DNA of 48,412 bases from an uncultured Clostridia bacterium (GCA_944392615.1 CALXXF010000018.1:1-48412); one strand, 5' to 3'. Counted from the stretch's first letter, positions 8,156 through 16,943 are shown. The notes: generated by a model from the letters alone, not told the origin. Program-made: numbers and translations.

Positions 8156-9439
8156 TCAGTCTTTCCCGGCAAGCAGCTTCTCAAGAACAGCGAGCTTTAC
8201 ACAGCATACAAGAACGTCGGCGGCGGTCTTTATTTCGGAGAGCGGCGGATAAGTCGGAGCTATGCGCAGGTTTGAGTCGTCCGGGTCCTTGCCGTACGGG
8301 AAGGCGGCTCCTGCGGACGTCATCGTGACACCGGCGTCCTTCATCAGCTTCCAGACGCGCGCGGCGCATCCGGGCATAACATTGAGGCTGATAAAATAGC
8401 CTCCGCGGGGTTTTGTCCATTCGGCAATTCCGAGACCTGACAATTCACTGTCGAACTTTGCCAGTATCGCATCAAATTTGGGACGTATCAGCTCCGCGTG
8501 CTTCTTCATATGTTCTTTTATTCCGTTGCAGTCCCCGAAATATTTCACATGACGGAGCATGTTTATCTTGTCGCAGCCGATAGTCTGTATCGACATCTGA
8601 CTCTTGAGGCGCTCTATATTCTTCTTTGAGGAGGCTATCACCGATACGCCGGAGCCCGGAAAGGTTATCTTGGATGTAGAGGCAAACTCGTAAACCTTGT
8701 CGGAATTCTCCTCCGAGAGGCAGTCAAATATATTGACAAGGACGTCTGTTTCCTCATACAGGTCGTGAACTATGTATGCGTTATCCCAGAAGATGCGGAA
8801 GTCGGGCGCCGCTGTCTTCAGCGCTCCGAAGCGCTTGACCGTGCTCTGTGAGTAGGTTATCCCGTCCGGATTTGAATACTTGGGAACGCACCAGATCCCC
8901 TTCACGCTGTCGTCGGAGGCTGCAAGCCTTTCGACCTCGTCCATATCGGGACCCGTGGGAGTCATTTTCACAGGAATCATTTCGATTCCGAGAGATTCGC
9001 ATATCGCAAAGTGCCTGTCGTATCCGGGACACGGGCAGAGAAATTTCACCTTCGGCAGCTTCGACCAGGGAGCGCAGCCTTCCTGGGCACCGTAGAGCAT
9101 ACAGCGCACCAGCATGTCGTACATTATATTGAGACTGGAATTCCCGCAGACGACCAGCATGTCGGTCTTCACTCCGAGAAGCTCCGAAAAAATGCGCTTT
9201 GCCTCAGGTATACCGTCGAGTAGCCCGTAATTGCGGCAGTCAAGACCGGTTTCCGAAAGGCAATCCTCCGGCTCCTTTACGCATCCCAGCATAGCCTGGG
9301 AAAGATCGAGCTGAAGCTTGTCGGGCTTACCTCTTGACATGTCAAGCGACAATCCGCGTGCCTTGTAACCGGCATATTCATTGCTGACCTCCGTGTGCAG
9401 TTTTTCGAGCTCAGCTCTGCTAAGTTCGCCGTATTTCAT
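8156..9439 (-). CDS. PLP-dependent aminotransferase, aspartate-type (PF12897-like)
   Basis: Predicted fold-type I transaminase of the Asp_aminotransf group known from Corynebacterium-type aspartate aminotransferases. Visible signs are the N-terminal LSLDMSRGKPD, the cofactor-binding GNSSLNIMYD, the YSNPDGITYS loop, FWDNAYIVHD, the Schiff-base lysine in STSKITFPGSG, and the substrate-binding arginine near SNLRIAPTYP. The predicted protein is 427 aa. The start is set at the ATG at 9439, because aaaggcgg lies about 11 bases upstream and the family normally starts close to this point. A GTG eight codons earlier (9463) lacks a usable site. A promoter at 9529-9557 and a terminator at 8009-8050 indicate a single-gene transcript. 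Amino-donor preference is inferred from the family. Confidence 0.88.
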   Translation of the reverse strand: MKYGELSRAELEKLHTEVSNEYAGYKARGLSLDMSRGKPDKLQLDLSQAMLGCVKEPEDCLSETGLDCRNYGLLDGIPEAKRIFSELLGVKTDMLVVCGNSSLNIMYDMLVRCMLYGAQEGCAPWSKLPKVKFLCPCPGYDRHFAICESLGIEMIPVKMTPTGPDMDEVERLAASDDSVKGIWCVPKYSNPDGITYSQSTVKRFGALKTAAPDFRIFWDNAYIVHDLYEETDVLVNIFDCLSEENSDKVYEFASTSKITFPGSGVSVIASSKKNIERLKSQMSIQTIGCDKINMLRHVKYFGDCNGIKEHMKKHAELIRPKFDAILAKFDSELSGLGIAEWTKPRGGYFISLNVMPGCAARVWKLMKDAGVTMTSAGAAFPYGKDPDDSNLRIAPTYPPLSEIKTAADVLVCCVKLAVLEKLLAGKD

Positions 9440-9528
9440 CGTTAAGCCGACCGCCTTTCGCACTGTCCTTCTGTACTCAAACAGACATTTTCTTGTTTTT
9501 GAACAGACATTTTTTTGATTTTGTCTAC

Positions 9529-9557
9529 ATTATACAACGCCATTATCCGAAAAACAA
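9529..9557 (-). promoter_or_regulatory. Sigma-A promoter for the aminotransferase gene
   Basis: Read on the minus strand: TTGTTT (9552-9557), a 17-base spacer, TATAAT (9529-9534). Confidence 0.65.
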
Positions 9558-9590
9558 TATATATTCGTACCAAAATAGAAAAAAATATTG

Positions 9591-9619
9591 TTGTCTTTTT
9601 TGAAAAATCGTGCTAAAAT
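9591..9619 (+). promoter_or_regulatory. Sigma-A promoter for the sugar-nucleotide operon
   Basis: TTGTCT (9591-9596), a 17-base spacer and TAAAAT (9614-9619). The start codon is at 9845, so the 5' leader would be about 220 bases and would include the whole 26-base repeat array. Confidence 0.65.
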
Positions 9620-9651
9620 ACAAGGTGACAGCGTGCTGTTCCGCGGGCTTC

Positions 9652-9771
9652 CGGAACGACAGACCGGGACGATATGACGGAATGACAGACCGGGACGATA
9701 TGACGGAATGACAGACCGGGACGACATGCCGGAACGACAGACCGGGACGATATGACGGAATGACAGACCGG
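9652..9771. repeat. 26-base tandem repeat, 4.6 units, in a 5' leader
   Basis: Units of cggaatgacagaccgggacg plus atatga start at 9652, 9678, 9704, 9730 and 9756 (the last is partial). The spacing is exactly 26 bases. The array lies between the promoter at 9591-9619 and the first gene of the operon. Confidence 0.92.
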
Positions 9772-9844
9772 CGACAGATAGGGGACAGCGCACCGATTTT
9801 CAGTATTGCCGCGCTTCAAAGGGCGCGGAGAAAGAGGAAATATT

Positions 9845-10741
9845 ATGACGCTTGTTGTGCTTGCTGCGGGAATGGGCTCACGTTACGGCGGGCTAAAACA
9901 GATTGACCCCGTAACTCCTCACGGTGAATTTATCATCGACTTTTCTGTATATGACGCCGTCAATGCGGGGTTCGATAAAATAGTGTTCCTCATCAAGGAG
10001 GAAAATCTTGAAGTGTTCAGGCAGACGATAGCGGACCGTATGGGAAACAGCGCGTCTATCGGATTTGCCTTTCAGTCTCTCGACATGCTTCCTGAAGGCT
10101 TCAGCGTTCCTGAAGGAAGAGCAAAGCCCTGGGGAACGGCACACGCGGTCCTCTGCTGCAGACAGGCTGTGGGCGACGACAACTTTGCCGTTATCAATTC
10201 AGATGACTTCTACGGAAGAGAGGCGTTTGAACTCATGGCTCGGGCTCTGCGCGAGGACAGGAAGGGCAGATACTGCATGCCGGGCTACATTCTCGACAAC
10301 ACGCTCACCGATAACGGGAGTGTTGCGCGCGGGGTCTGCAGGACCGAAAACGGCAAGCTCACCGATATAGAGGAGCATACAAAAATTTACAGAGAGGGCG
10401 GCAAGGTGCTCTGCTCCGGAGAGGGCAAAGTACATGAAATAGCCCCTGACAGCGTCGTTTCAATGAATTTCTTCGGATTTGCCCCCGATGTGTTCGATAT
10501 ATTTGAGGAGGGCTTCAGGGATTTTCTCGCCCAGAACGGCTCTGATATAAAGGCTGAGTATTTCATCCCGCTCGCTCTCTCCCGCGCAATGGAAAAGAAA
10601 GAATGCTCGGTCGACGTCTATCCCGTTGACGCCAAGTGGTTCGGCGTAACCTACGCGGACGACAAGCCCGCTGTCGTAGAAAAGATAAGAAAAATGGTGG
10701 CTGACGGAGTTTATCCCGACGGTCTTTGGAACAATAGATAA
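9845..10741 (+). CDS. Sugar-1-phosphate nucleotidyltransferase family protein, 298 aa
   Basis: Predicted to transfer a nucleotide (probably UMP) to a sugar 1-phosphate. The N-terminal signature LVVLAAGMGSRYGGLKQ is the nucleotide-binding loop of the GT-A-like NTP transferases. PWGTAHAVL and the metal-binding INSDDFYG follow in the usual order. The start is the ATG at 9845, preceded by agagg at about 8 bases; an upstream in-frame ATG at 9806 has no such site. It is the first gene of an operon, 21 bases ahead of the kinase and then galE. That context supports a role downstream of an anomeric sugar kinase, as in the lacto-N-biose or MurNAc/GlcNAc recycling routes. The exact base and sugar are inference. 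Confidence 0.85.
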   Translation: MTLVVLAAGMGSRYGGLKQIDPVTPHGEFIIDFSVYDAVNAGFDKIVFLIKEENLEVFRQTIADRMGNSASIGFAFQSLDMLPEGFSVPEGRAKPWGTAHAVLCCRQAVGDDNFAVINSDDFYGREAFELMARALREDRKGRYCMPGYILDNTLTDNGSVARGVCRTENGKLTDIEEHTKIYREGGKVLCSGEGKVHEIAPDSVVSMNFFGFAPDVFDIFEEGFRDFLAQNGSDIKAEYFIPLALSRAMEKKECSVDVYPVDAKWFGVTYADDKPAVVEKIRKMVADGVYPDGLWNNR

Positions 10742-10762
10742 TTTCCGGAAAGAGAGAGCGTA

Positions 10763-11842
10763 ATGTCTATTATTCATACAGAAAAGGCGCTCCGGCGCGC
10801 CGCCTGTGCCTTTCTCGGCGACAGGGTCGAAAGCGTGCTGCCCTGCGGCTCCGGTCTTATAAACAGCACATACGAGGTCTCATCGGCAAATGAGAAATAT
10901 ATTCTCCAGTGTATAAACACAAGCATTTTCCGTGCCCCCGACCTCGTCATGGAGAATATTTCCGGAGTGACCGGCCATTTGCGTTCCAAGGGGGTCGCCA
11001 CCCTGTGCTACATGCGCACGTCGGAGGGCGGACTGCTTTTTTACGACGGGGAAGGCGGGGCATGGCGCATGAACGTCATGGTCCCCGGCCGGACATTTGA
11101 GGCGCTTACCCCGGAGCTTTTCAGAGAATGCGCGCTTACCTTCGGCAGATTCCAGAGCGCGCTTTCTGATTTTGACGCCTCACTGCTACACGAGACTATA
11201 CCGGGATTTCATGACACCGCTGCCAGGTACGCTTCGCTTTGCCGCGCCTGCGCACGTGACCCTGAAGGAAGGGTCAGCACCTGCGGCAGGCAGATTGATT
11301 TTGCGCACCTTCACAGCGACAAGGCTTCCCTTTTTACCGATATGCTGAGAGACAAAACGCTGCCTCTCAGAGTAGTCCACAATGACACCAAGCTCAACAA
11401 CTGTGTCATAGACGATGCCGGAAAGGGCGTATGCGTGATAGACCTCGACACAGTGATGCCCGGCACACTGCTCTATGATTTCGGTGATGCGGTGCGTTCC
11501 GGCGCTTCTACCCGTCCTGAGGGCTCTCTCGATTTTGACAACACGCATATATCTCTGGAGCTGTATGAGGCATTCACAAGCGGCTTTCTCGAAGGAGTAG
11601 GGCTGAATATCACCCAAGCCGAGCTTGAAAACCTTCCCATGAGCGCTTTCATGCTTGCCTACGAGCTGGGAATGCGCTTCCTTACCGATTACATAGAGGG
11701 CGACGTTTACTTCAGGACATCCTATCCGACTCAGAATCTCGACAGAGCGCAGGGTCAGTTTGTGCTTGCACAGGACATACTTTCGAAAACAGACACTCTC
11801 TCACTTATAACCGGAAAAATATATTCCTCTTTAAAGGCGTGA
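10763..11842 (+). CDS. Anomeric sugar kinase, NahK/aminoglycoside-phosphotransferase family, 359 aa
   Basis: Member of the phosphotransferase-enzyme (APH-like) family most similar in layout to N-acetylhexosamine 1-kinase. That enzyme phosphorylates GlcNAc or GalNAc at C1. The catalytic loop is VVHNDTKLNNCVI at about residue 205 (HxDxxxxN form). The metal-binding segment IDLDTVMPG follows at about 226, then DFGDAVRSGA. The FRAPDLVMENISGVTGHL region near residue 52 is also typical of NahK-type proteins. The ATG at 10763 has a purine-rich ggaaagagaga site upstream. Position between a nucleotidyltransferase and a 4-epimerase strongly supports sugar 1-phosphate production for conversion to UDP-sugar. 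The true substrate could also be galactose, GlcNAc or MurNAc. Confidence 0.85.
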   Translation: MSIIHTEKALRRAACAFLGDRVESVLPCGSGLINSTYEVSSANEKYILQCINTSIFRAPDLVMENISGVTGHLRSKGVATLCYMRTSEGGLLFYDGEGGAWRMNVMVPGRTFEALTPELFRECALTFGRFQSALSDFDASLLHETIPGFHDTAARYASLCRACARDPEGRVSTCGRQIDFAHLHSDKASLFTDMLRDKTLPLRVVHNDTKLNNCVIDDAGKGVCVIDLDTVMPGTLLYDFGDAVRSGASTRPEGSLDFDNTHISLELYEAFTSGFLEGVGLNITQAELENLPMSAFMLAYELGMRFLTDYIEGDVYFRTSYPTQNLDRAQGQFVLAQDILSKTDTLSLITGKIYSSLKA

Positions 11843-11908
11843 ATAAATCTGAAGACAGCGCCGGAAAGAGGAGCTGCAAACAGCTTTCAGAAAGGAATGG
11901 TTACAGAT

Positions 11909-12901
11909 ATGATTCTCGTCACAGGCGGAACAGGATACATAGGGTCGCATACAGTTGTGGAGCTTCAGAAGGCGGGAAGTGACGTGGTTATTGCCGACAA
12001 TCTCGTAAATTCAAAGCGCGAGGTCGTCGGGTATATAGAGAGCATAACCGGAAAGCGTCCGGAATTTGTCCTTGCCGATGTCTGCGATTATGCCGCCATG
12101 ACGTCGCTTTTCGACAGGTACGACATAGACTCCGTGATACATTTTGCAGGGCTCAAGGCTGTGGGCGAAAGCGTTTCAAAGCCGCTTGAATATTATACGA
12201 ACAATCTTGTGAGCACTCTTGTCCTGCTCAGGGTCATGAGAGAGCACGGGTGCAAAAAAATAGTTTTTTCATCTTCCGCCACTGTCTACGGTACGAGCGA
12301 CAAGGTGCCGTATGATGAGACTTTGCCGACATCAGCTACAAATCCCTATGGTATGACAAAGGTCATGCAGGAAAAAATACTCTCTGACACGGCTGCTTCG
12401 GACCCGGAGCTTTCTGTCGCCCTACTCAGGTACTTCAATCCAATAGGGGCTCACGAAAGCGGGCTTATCGGCGACGATCCCAACGGTATTCCGAATAACC
12501 TCATGCCGTATGTCTGCAAGGTCGCGGTAGGCAAGCTGCCCTTTCTGAATGTGTTCGGAAATGATTACCCGACTCCTGACGGTACAGGAGTGAGGGATTA
12601 TATACACGTAGTGGACCTCGCTGTCGGACACATCGCCGCATTGGATTACATAAGCGCTCATCCCGGAGTGCTCACTGTAAATCTCGGTACCGGGAAAGGC
12701 ACCTCTGTGCTTGAAATAGTGGATGCCTTTGAAAAATACTGCGGGGTGAAGATACCATACAAAATCACGCCTCGCCGTCCCGGCGACATAGCCACCTGCT
12801 ATGCCTCTACGGAAAAGGCTGAGAGGCTCCTCGGCTGGAAAGCGGTAAAGAACCTGGGACAGATGTGCGCCGACAGCTACCGGTACGCCAAGACTCACTG
12901 A
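11909..12901 (+). CDS. galE: UDP-glucose/UDP-GlcNAc 4-epimerase (GalE), 330 aa
   Basis: NAD-dependent short-chain dehydrogenase that interconverts UDP-glucose and UDP-galactose, or the N-acetyl forms. The NAD-binding GGTGYIGSH is at residues 6-14. SSSATVYG and the catalytic NPYGMTK (YxxxK) follow, with DYIHVVDLA near the C-terminal part. Length matches the family. The start is placed at the ATG at 11909, because the family begins M-x-x-V-T-G-G; an ATG four codons earlier (11897) is also in frame. It is the third gene of the operon, 66 bases after the kinase, and a long hairpin follows it. It lets the pathway feed both gluco- and galacto-configured UDP-sugars. Confidence 0.93.
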   Translation: MILVTGGTGYIGSHTVVELQKAGSDVVIADNLVNSKREVVGYIESITGKRPEFVLADVCDYAAMTSLFDRYDIDSVIHFAGLKAVGESVSKPLEYYTNNLVSTLVLLRVMREHGCKKIVFSSSATVYGTSDKVPYDETLPTSATNPYGMTKVMQEKILSDTAASDPELSVALLRYFNPIGAHESGLIGDDPNGIPNNLMPYVCKVAVGKLPFLNVFGNDYPTPDGTGVRDYIHVVDLAVGHIAALDYISAHPGVLTVNLGTGKGTSVLEIVDAFEKYCGVKIPYKITPRRPGDIATCYASTEKAERLLGWKAVKNLGQMCADSYRYAKTH

Positions 12902-12906
12902 AATGC

Positions 12907-12967
12907 GGTGCCTCGCACAGCCACGGACATATGCGGTTATGCCCCGCATCTTGCTGTGCAAGGCGCC
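12907..12967 (+). terminator. Nested hairpin, probable terminator of the galE operon
   Basis: Three nested stems can form: ggtgcc/ggcgcc (12907-12912 and 12962-12967), gcacagc/gctgtgc (12915-12921 and 12953-12959) and atgcgg/ccgcat (12931-12936 and 12944-12949). A T-rich tail (ttgatatttgttt) follows. Confidence 0.6.
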
Positions 12968-13025
12968 TTGATATTTGTTTGATAAAACAGCCGATTAAAG
13001 AAAATGACCCTGACGGAGGATCTAT

Positions 13026-13742
13026 ATGGAAAGTTGCGCGATATGCGGAAGGGCGCTCGGAAGCGAGAAGGAACACGCCGTGCTTCTGATAGGCAGGTAC
13101 GGGACAGTGCACAGGATATGCGACGAATGCGAAGAAAAAATGGATTCACTTGTGGCGTCCGAAAATGCAGAAGAGCAAAAGGATGCCGCCGATTATATAT
13201 ACAGAAATGTTTTTAACACAGAGACAGGAAGATGCTCTCCGGAGGTGGTGGAGTATCTGAGCGGTATCATGAACGGCGACAGCGACGCCGTCTCTGCCGC
13301 GCGCGACGCGGCGCTCGACAGCGCGGACGAGTGTGCCGCCGGCAATGTCGGCGCTGAAAATCCGGAGTATATCCCTGCTGACAGCGAAAGCGCTGCTGAC
13401 GATGATGCCGCTCACGGTGAGAAAGGCGTTGCCGCAGACGGAGTCCCTGCTGACAGCGAGAGCGCTTCTGAAAATGCTCAAGACAAAGAGGATATCGGAA
13501 AACGCGCCTTTGACGCTATATCTGCGGACACAGACGGCGATGAAAATGCCGACAACGATGATTACGTTTCACAGGAGCCCAAAAAGACCTCGCTTGCGAT
13601 AAGAATAATATTCTTTTTCATATTTTTGCTGATAGGCGGAAGCGTGCTGGCGTACGGTATTATGTATAAGACCGTATCGACGATAGTCATAGGAGCGATA
13701 GTTCTGCTTATAGGTATCGCGTCGGTATTTATGAAGGACTGA
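13026..13742 (+). CDS. Zinc-finger protein with acidic linker and two C-terminal membrane segments, 238 aa
   Basis: I do not recognise a named family. Residues 1-40 hold a probable zinc site (CAICG and CDECEEK, two CxxC pairs). Residues 75-190 form a very acidic, Ala/Asp/Glu/Ser-rich linker with a duplicated PADSESA motif. Two hydrophobic segments lie at about 192-211 and 217-235. ggagg sits about 7 bases before the ATG, so the gene looks genuinely translated. The topology suggests a soluble sensor head tethered to the membrane. It is transcribed in the same direction as the hydratase that follows but separated by a 16-base repeat array. Confidence 0.75.
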   Translation: MESCAICGRALGSEKEHAVLLIGRYGTVHRICDECEEKMDSLVASENAEEQKDAADYIYRNVFNTETGRCSPEVVEYLSGIMNGDSDAVSAARDAALDSADECAAGNVGAENPEYIPADSESAADDDAAHGEKGVAADGVPADSESASENAQDKEDIGKRAFDAISADTDGDENADNDDYVSQEPKKTSLAIRIIFFFIFLLIGGSVLAYGIMYKTVSTIVIGAIVLLIGIASVFMKD

Positions 13743-13763
13743 CAAAGTCACTGCCGAAAACGC

Positions 13764-13811
13764 GCAAACAGAGCTCGGCCAAAACAGAGCTCGGCGCAGG
13801 CAAAGCTCGGC
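13764..13811. repeat. 16-base tandem repeat, 3 units
   Basis: Three exact 16-base units, each ending in gctcggc, start at 13764, 13780 and 13796. The array lies in the 110-base gap between the zinc-finger gene and the hydratase gene. Confidence 0.85.
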
Positions 13812-13853
13812 AAAAACTGGTTAATAAAACATACAGGAAGGAAATAAACAAAC

Positions 13854-16124
13854 ATGGTCAGAATCGTAAAAGGACCGGTGATACTTGAGAACGGAGCCCT
13901 TTACAGCGCCGGGACGACATCCGGAGAAATGCTGGAGCAGGGCAGGAAAAAGACCATATCGTACTCAATACTGACCGCTCACAATACAAAAGAGGACGGA
14001 GCGTCCCTGCACATAAAATTCGACGCAATGGCCTCTCATGACATAACATATGTCGGGATAATCCAGACGGCAAGGGCAGGAGGGCTTACCAGCTTTCCCC
14101 TTCCATATGTGCTTACCAACTGCCACAACAGTCTGTGCGCAGTAGGCGGCACTATAAACGAGGACGACCATGCCTTCGGTCTTTCGGCGGCAAAAAAATA
14201 CGGCGGGATCTACGTCCCGGCACATCAGGCGGTAATACATTCATATATGAGGGAAAATTTTGCCGGCTGCGGCAAAATGATACTCGGCTCTGACAGCCAC
14301 ACAAGATACGGCGCAATAGGATGCATGGCTATAGGAGAAGGCGGGCCGGAGCTTGTAAAACAGCTTCTCGGACGTACATATGATATTGCTTACCCGGATG
14401 TGATCGCAGTAAGGCTGACAGGAAAACCAAAGCCCGGCGTCGGCCCTCAGGACGTCGCCCTTTCACTGATAGGCGCCGTCTTTCAGAGCGGGTTTGTGAA
14501 AAACAAGGTGCTCGAATTCATAGGCGACGGCGTAGCATCTCTTCCGATGGAATACAGAAACGGCATAGACGTGATGACTACCGAAACGACCTGCCTTTCT
14601 TCGGTTTGGACTACGGATGACGCCACGCGCCGCTACCTTGAAATCCACAAGAGGGCAGACGATTACAAAAAGCTCACCCCTTGTGAAGGAGCGGTTTATG
14701 ACGGCGCGGTTGAAATAGACCTTTCTTCCGTCGAAAGCATGATAGCCCTTCCCTTTCATCCGAGCAATGTATATAGCATAAGAGAGTTTCTTGAAAATGC
14801 TGACGAGCTGCTTGGCGAATGCGAGAAATACGCGCAAGAGCATCTTGGGGTGGCGCCCGGCGCTCTTGCACTGCGCGAAAAATTCCGTGACGGAAAAATG
14901 TATGTCGATCAGGGAGTCATAGCCGGCTGCGCGGGAGGAACGTTCGATAATCTTTGCGCCGCCGCCGACATTCTGAAGGGAAAGAGCTGCGATTGCGGTG
15001 AATTTTCACTGTCTGTCTATCCGGCAAGCGCTCCGGTCATGATAGAGACATACAACAACGGCGTTGCGGCGGAGCTTGCCACCGCGGGAGCCGTGTACCG
15101 CTCCGCGTTCTGCGGACCGTGCTTCGGCGCAGGAGACGTACCGCGCAACGGAGGTCTTTCGATACGCCACACAACGAGAAATTTCCCGATGAGAGAGGGC
15201 TCAAAGCCCAAGGAAGGACAAATAGCGGCGGTCGCCCTTATGGACGCACGTTCGATAGCTGCCACTGCAGCCGCCGGCGGGGTCCTGACTGCCGCGGATT
15301 CGGTCGATGTCGAATATACTGAACGCAAATATGTCTATGACGATACGGTATATAAGAACAGGGTGTATAACGGCTATGGAAATCCCAGACCCGAAAGCGC
15401 TCTTGTGTTCGGTCCCAATATAACGGACTGGCCGGAAATGCAGCCCATGTCCGACAAGCTTCTTCTCTCTGTCGCTTCTGTGATAACAGACAGCGTTACG
15501 ACAACAGATGAGCTGATCCCGTCCGGAGATACATCGTCTTACCGCTCAAATCCGGAAAAACTCGCTTCGTTTACTCTTTCGAGAAAAGACCCGGAATATG
15601 TAGGAAGAGCAAAGGCAATGCGCGAGCTTGAGCGCGGGCGCCTCTCTGGAATCCATGCGGACACTCTTGATCCGGTCTACTCTCTCATAGGCGCCGGAAA
15701 CGGGGACGACATAATGCTCGCAAGCGTGGTATTTGCCGTAAAGCCGGGCGACGGAAGCGCCAGAGAACAGGCGGCGTCCTGCCAGAGGGTCCTCGGCGGA
15801 GCCGCTAACGTGGCGGTGGAGTATGCCACAAAACGCTATCGCAGCAATCTTATAAACTGGGGCATGCTGCCGTTTACAAGGAAACAGGAGATAGACGCCG
15901 TTCCCGGAGATTACATATATATCGAAGGTCTGCGCTCTTTCCTCCTTTCCGATAAAGAAAAGAGAGCACAGGGACGTATAGACGCCCTTTTGATAAAGAC
16001 CGGGGAAAACAGGGTTGTTCCATGTACGCTTTATCTTGAAAACCTCTCTGACGACGAATGCAGGATATTGTGCGACGGTTGTCTCATAAATTTTTACAGA
16101 AATGATGCGCAAAGCCTTGAGTGA
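13854..16124 (+). CDS. Aconitase-superfamily hydratase (YbhJ-like), 756 aa
   Basis: Predicted iron-sulfur hydro-lyase of unknown substrate, in the same size class as the E. coli protein YbhJ (about 750 aa). Domain features are in the right order: LTNCHNSLC and GSDSHTRYGAIG in the first domains, then three cluster-ligand cysteines, one in VIAGCAGGTFDN (about residue 358) and two in FCGPCFGAGD (about 419 and 422). A C-terminal swivel domain covers about residues 590-756. These are the same three positions that bind the 4Fe-4S cluster in aconitase. The start is the ATG at 13854 with aggaagg upstream. No citrate-cycle, leucine or methylcitrate gene is adjacent, so context gives no substrate. A bidirectional terminator follows it. 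Confidence 0.85.
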   Translation: MVRIVKGPVILENGALYSAGTTSGEMLEQGRKKTISYSILTAHNTKEDGASLHIKFDAMASHDITYVGIIQTARAGGLTSFPLPYVLTNCHNSLCAVGGTINEDDHAFGLSAAKKYGGIYVPAHQAVIHSYMRENFAGCGKMILGSDSHTRYGAIGCMAIGEGGPELVKQLLGRTYDIAYPDVIAVRLTGKPKPGVGPQDVALSLIGAVFQSGFVKNKVLEFIGDGVASLPMEYRNGIDVMTTETTCLSSVWTTDDATRRYLEIHKRADDYKKLTPCEGAVYDGAVEIDLSSVESMIALPFHPSNVYSIREFLENADELLGECEKYAQEHLGVAPGALALREKFRDGKMYVDQGVIAGCAGGTFDNLCAAADILKGKSCDCGEFSLSVYPASAPVMIETYNNGVAAELATAGAVYRSAFCGPCFGAGDVPRNGGLSIRHTTRNFPMREGSKPKEGQIAAVALMDARSIAATAAAGGVLTAADSVDVEYTERKYVYDDTVYKNRVYNGYGNPRPESALVFGPNITDWPEMQPMSDKLLLSVASVITDSVTTTDELIPSGDTSSYRSNPEKLASFTLSRKDPEYVGRAKAMRELERGRLSGIHADTLDPVYSLIGAGNGDDIMLASVVFAVKPGDGSAREQAASCQRVLGGAANVAVEYATKRYRSNLINWGMLPFTRKQEIDAVPGDYIYIEGLRSFLLSDKEKRAQGRIDALLIKTGENRVVPCTLYLENLSDDECRILCDGCLINFYRNDAQSLE

Positions 16125-16176
16125 TATTATATGTACCCTCTGATCTGCGCACATACAGACGATATCTGACAAGAGA

Positions 16177-16213
16177 AAAACTGCGCCGCTTTTGGAAAAG
16201 CAGCGCAGTTTTT
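16177..16213. terminator. Bidirectional terminator
   Basis: The stem aaaactgcgc / gcgcagtttt (16177-16186 and 16203-16212) has A/T tails on both sides. It sits between the convergent hydratase and DUF4870-like genes. Confidence 0.8.
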
Positions 16214-16272
16214 AATATGCGTGTCCTCCGCGTCCTCTTTTGACAAAAGAAGGAGCGCGAAATGCCGGTTTC

Positions 16273-16659
16273 TTATGCTATGAGGTGAAGCCCGCCTATA
16301 ATCGGGAGCGCTTTGGCTCTGCCGCTCGCTGAATTTACGATTCCTATGATAATCAGCGCCAAAATCACGAGCGAGAACAGACTGAATATGTAGCATATAA
16401 ACATCAGCTTTGCTGAGATGGCTACAATAATCGCGCTGAGGACGCTCATGAAAATGCTGTAAATTATCTCCAGAATTAAAAGCGCAAGTCCCTGATTTGC
16501 GTGATAACGTGCATACTTCGAATCCTTTGCAGCAAAGATAGGTATCAGAACGAGAATAGAAAAATACGACAGCACAGCCATTGCCTTGTTCTGCGTTATG
16601 TCATTCTGATCGAATGAATCGGTTGAGTCCTTCGTTTCGTTGAACTCTGAAATTTTCAT
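16273..16659 (-). CDS. Small membrane protein, DUF4870/Tic20-like, 128 aa
   Basis: This protein has a short charged N-terminus of about 24 residues followed by three hydrophobic segments (about 27-43, 58-80 and 88-112). The central KYARYHANQGLALLILE is the hallmark of the DUF4870 family (H-x-N-Q-G-L before a membrane helix). The family has no settled function. The start is well supported by aaggggg about 8 bases before the ATG. It is transcribed alone, toward the hydratase gene, and shares its terminator. Confidence 0.8.
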   Translation of the reverse strand: MKISEFNETKDSTDSFDQNDITQNKAMAVLSYFSILVLIPIFAAKDSKYARYHANQGLALLILEIIYSIFMSVLSAIIVAISAKLMFICYIFSLFSLVILALIIIGIVNSASGRAKALPIIGGLHLIA

Positions 16660-16856
16660 ACCGTTTTCCCCCTTAAGCTCCGGCGTCTTCTATACCCTGT
16701 CGCGGATGTATAGCCGGCTTATAGAATAATACTACTGTGTTTCGGAAGTTATTACTGAATCGGAGATACACTAAGCCCCCTTTTTGATTGTAACTCATTT
16801 TAACTAAAAAGTCAATGTCGTAAAAGGACAGAGTATAGTATATTTTGTTGTGGACT

Positions 16857-16884
16857 TTGAAAAAAATTTGTGGTAGAATAATAC
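16857..16884 (+). promoter_or_regulatory. Probable sigma-A promoter for the small lipoprotein gene
   Basis: TTGAAA (16857-16862), a 16-base spacer, TAATAC (16879-16884), 60 bases upstream of the ATG at 16944. Confidence 0.5.
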
Positions 16885-16943
16885 CCGCGGTAAGTATTTA
16901 AGCATATTACCGGATCAAAAACATAGTTTGCAAGGAGATTTTC

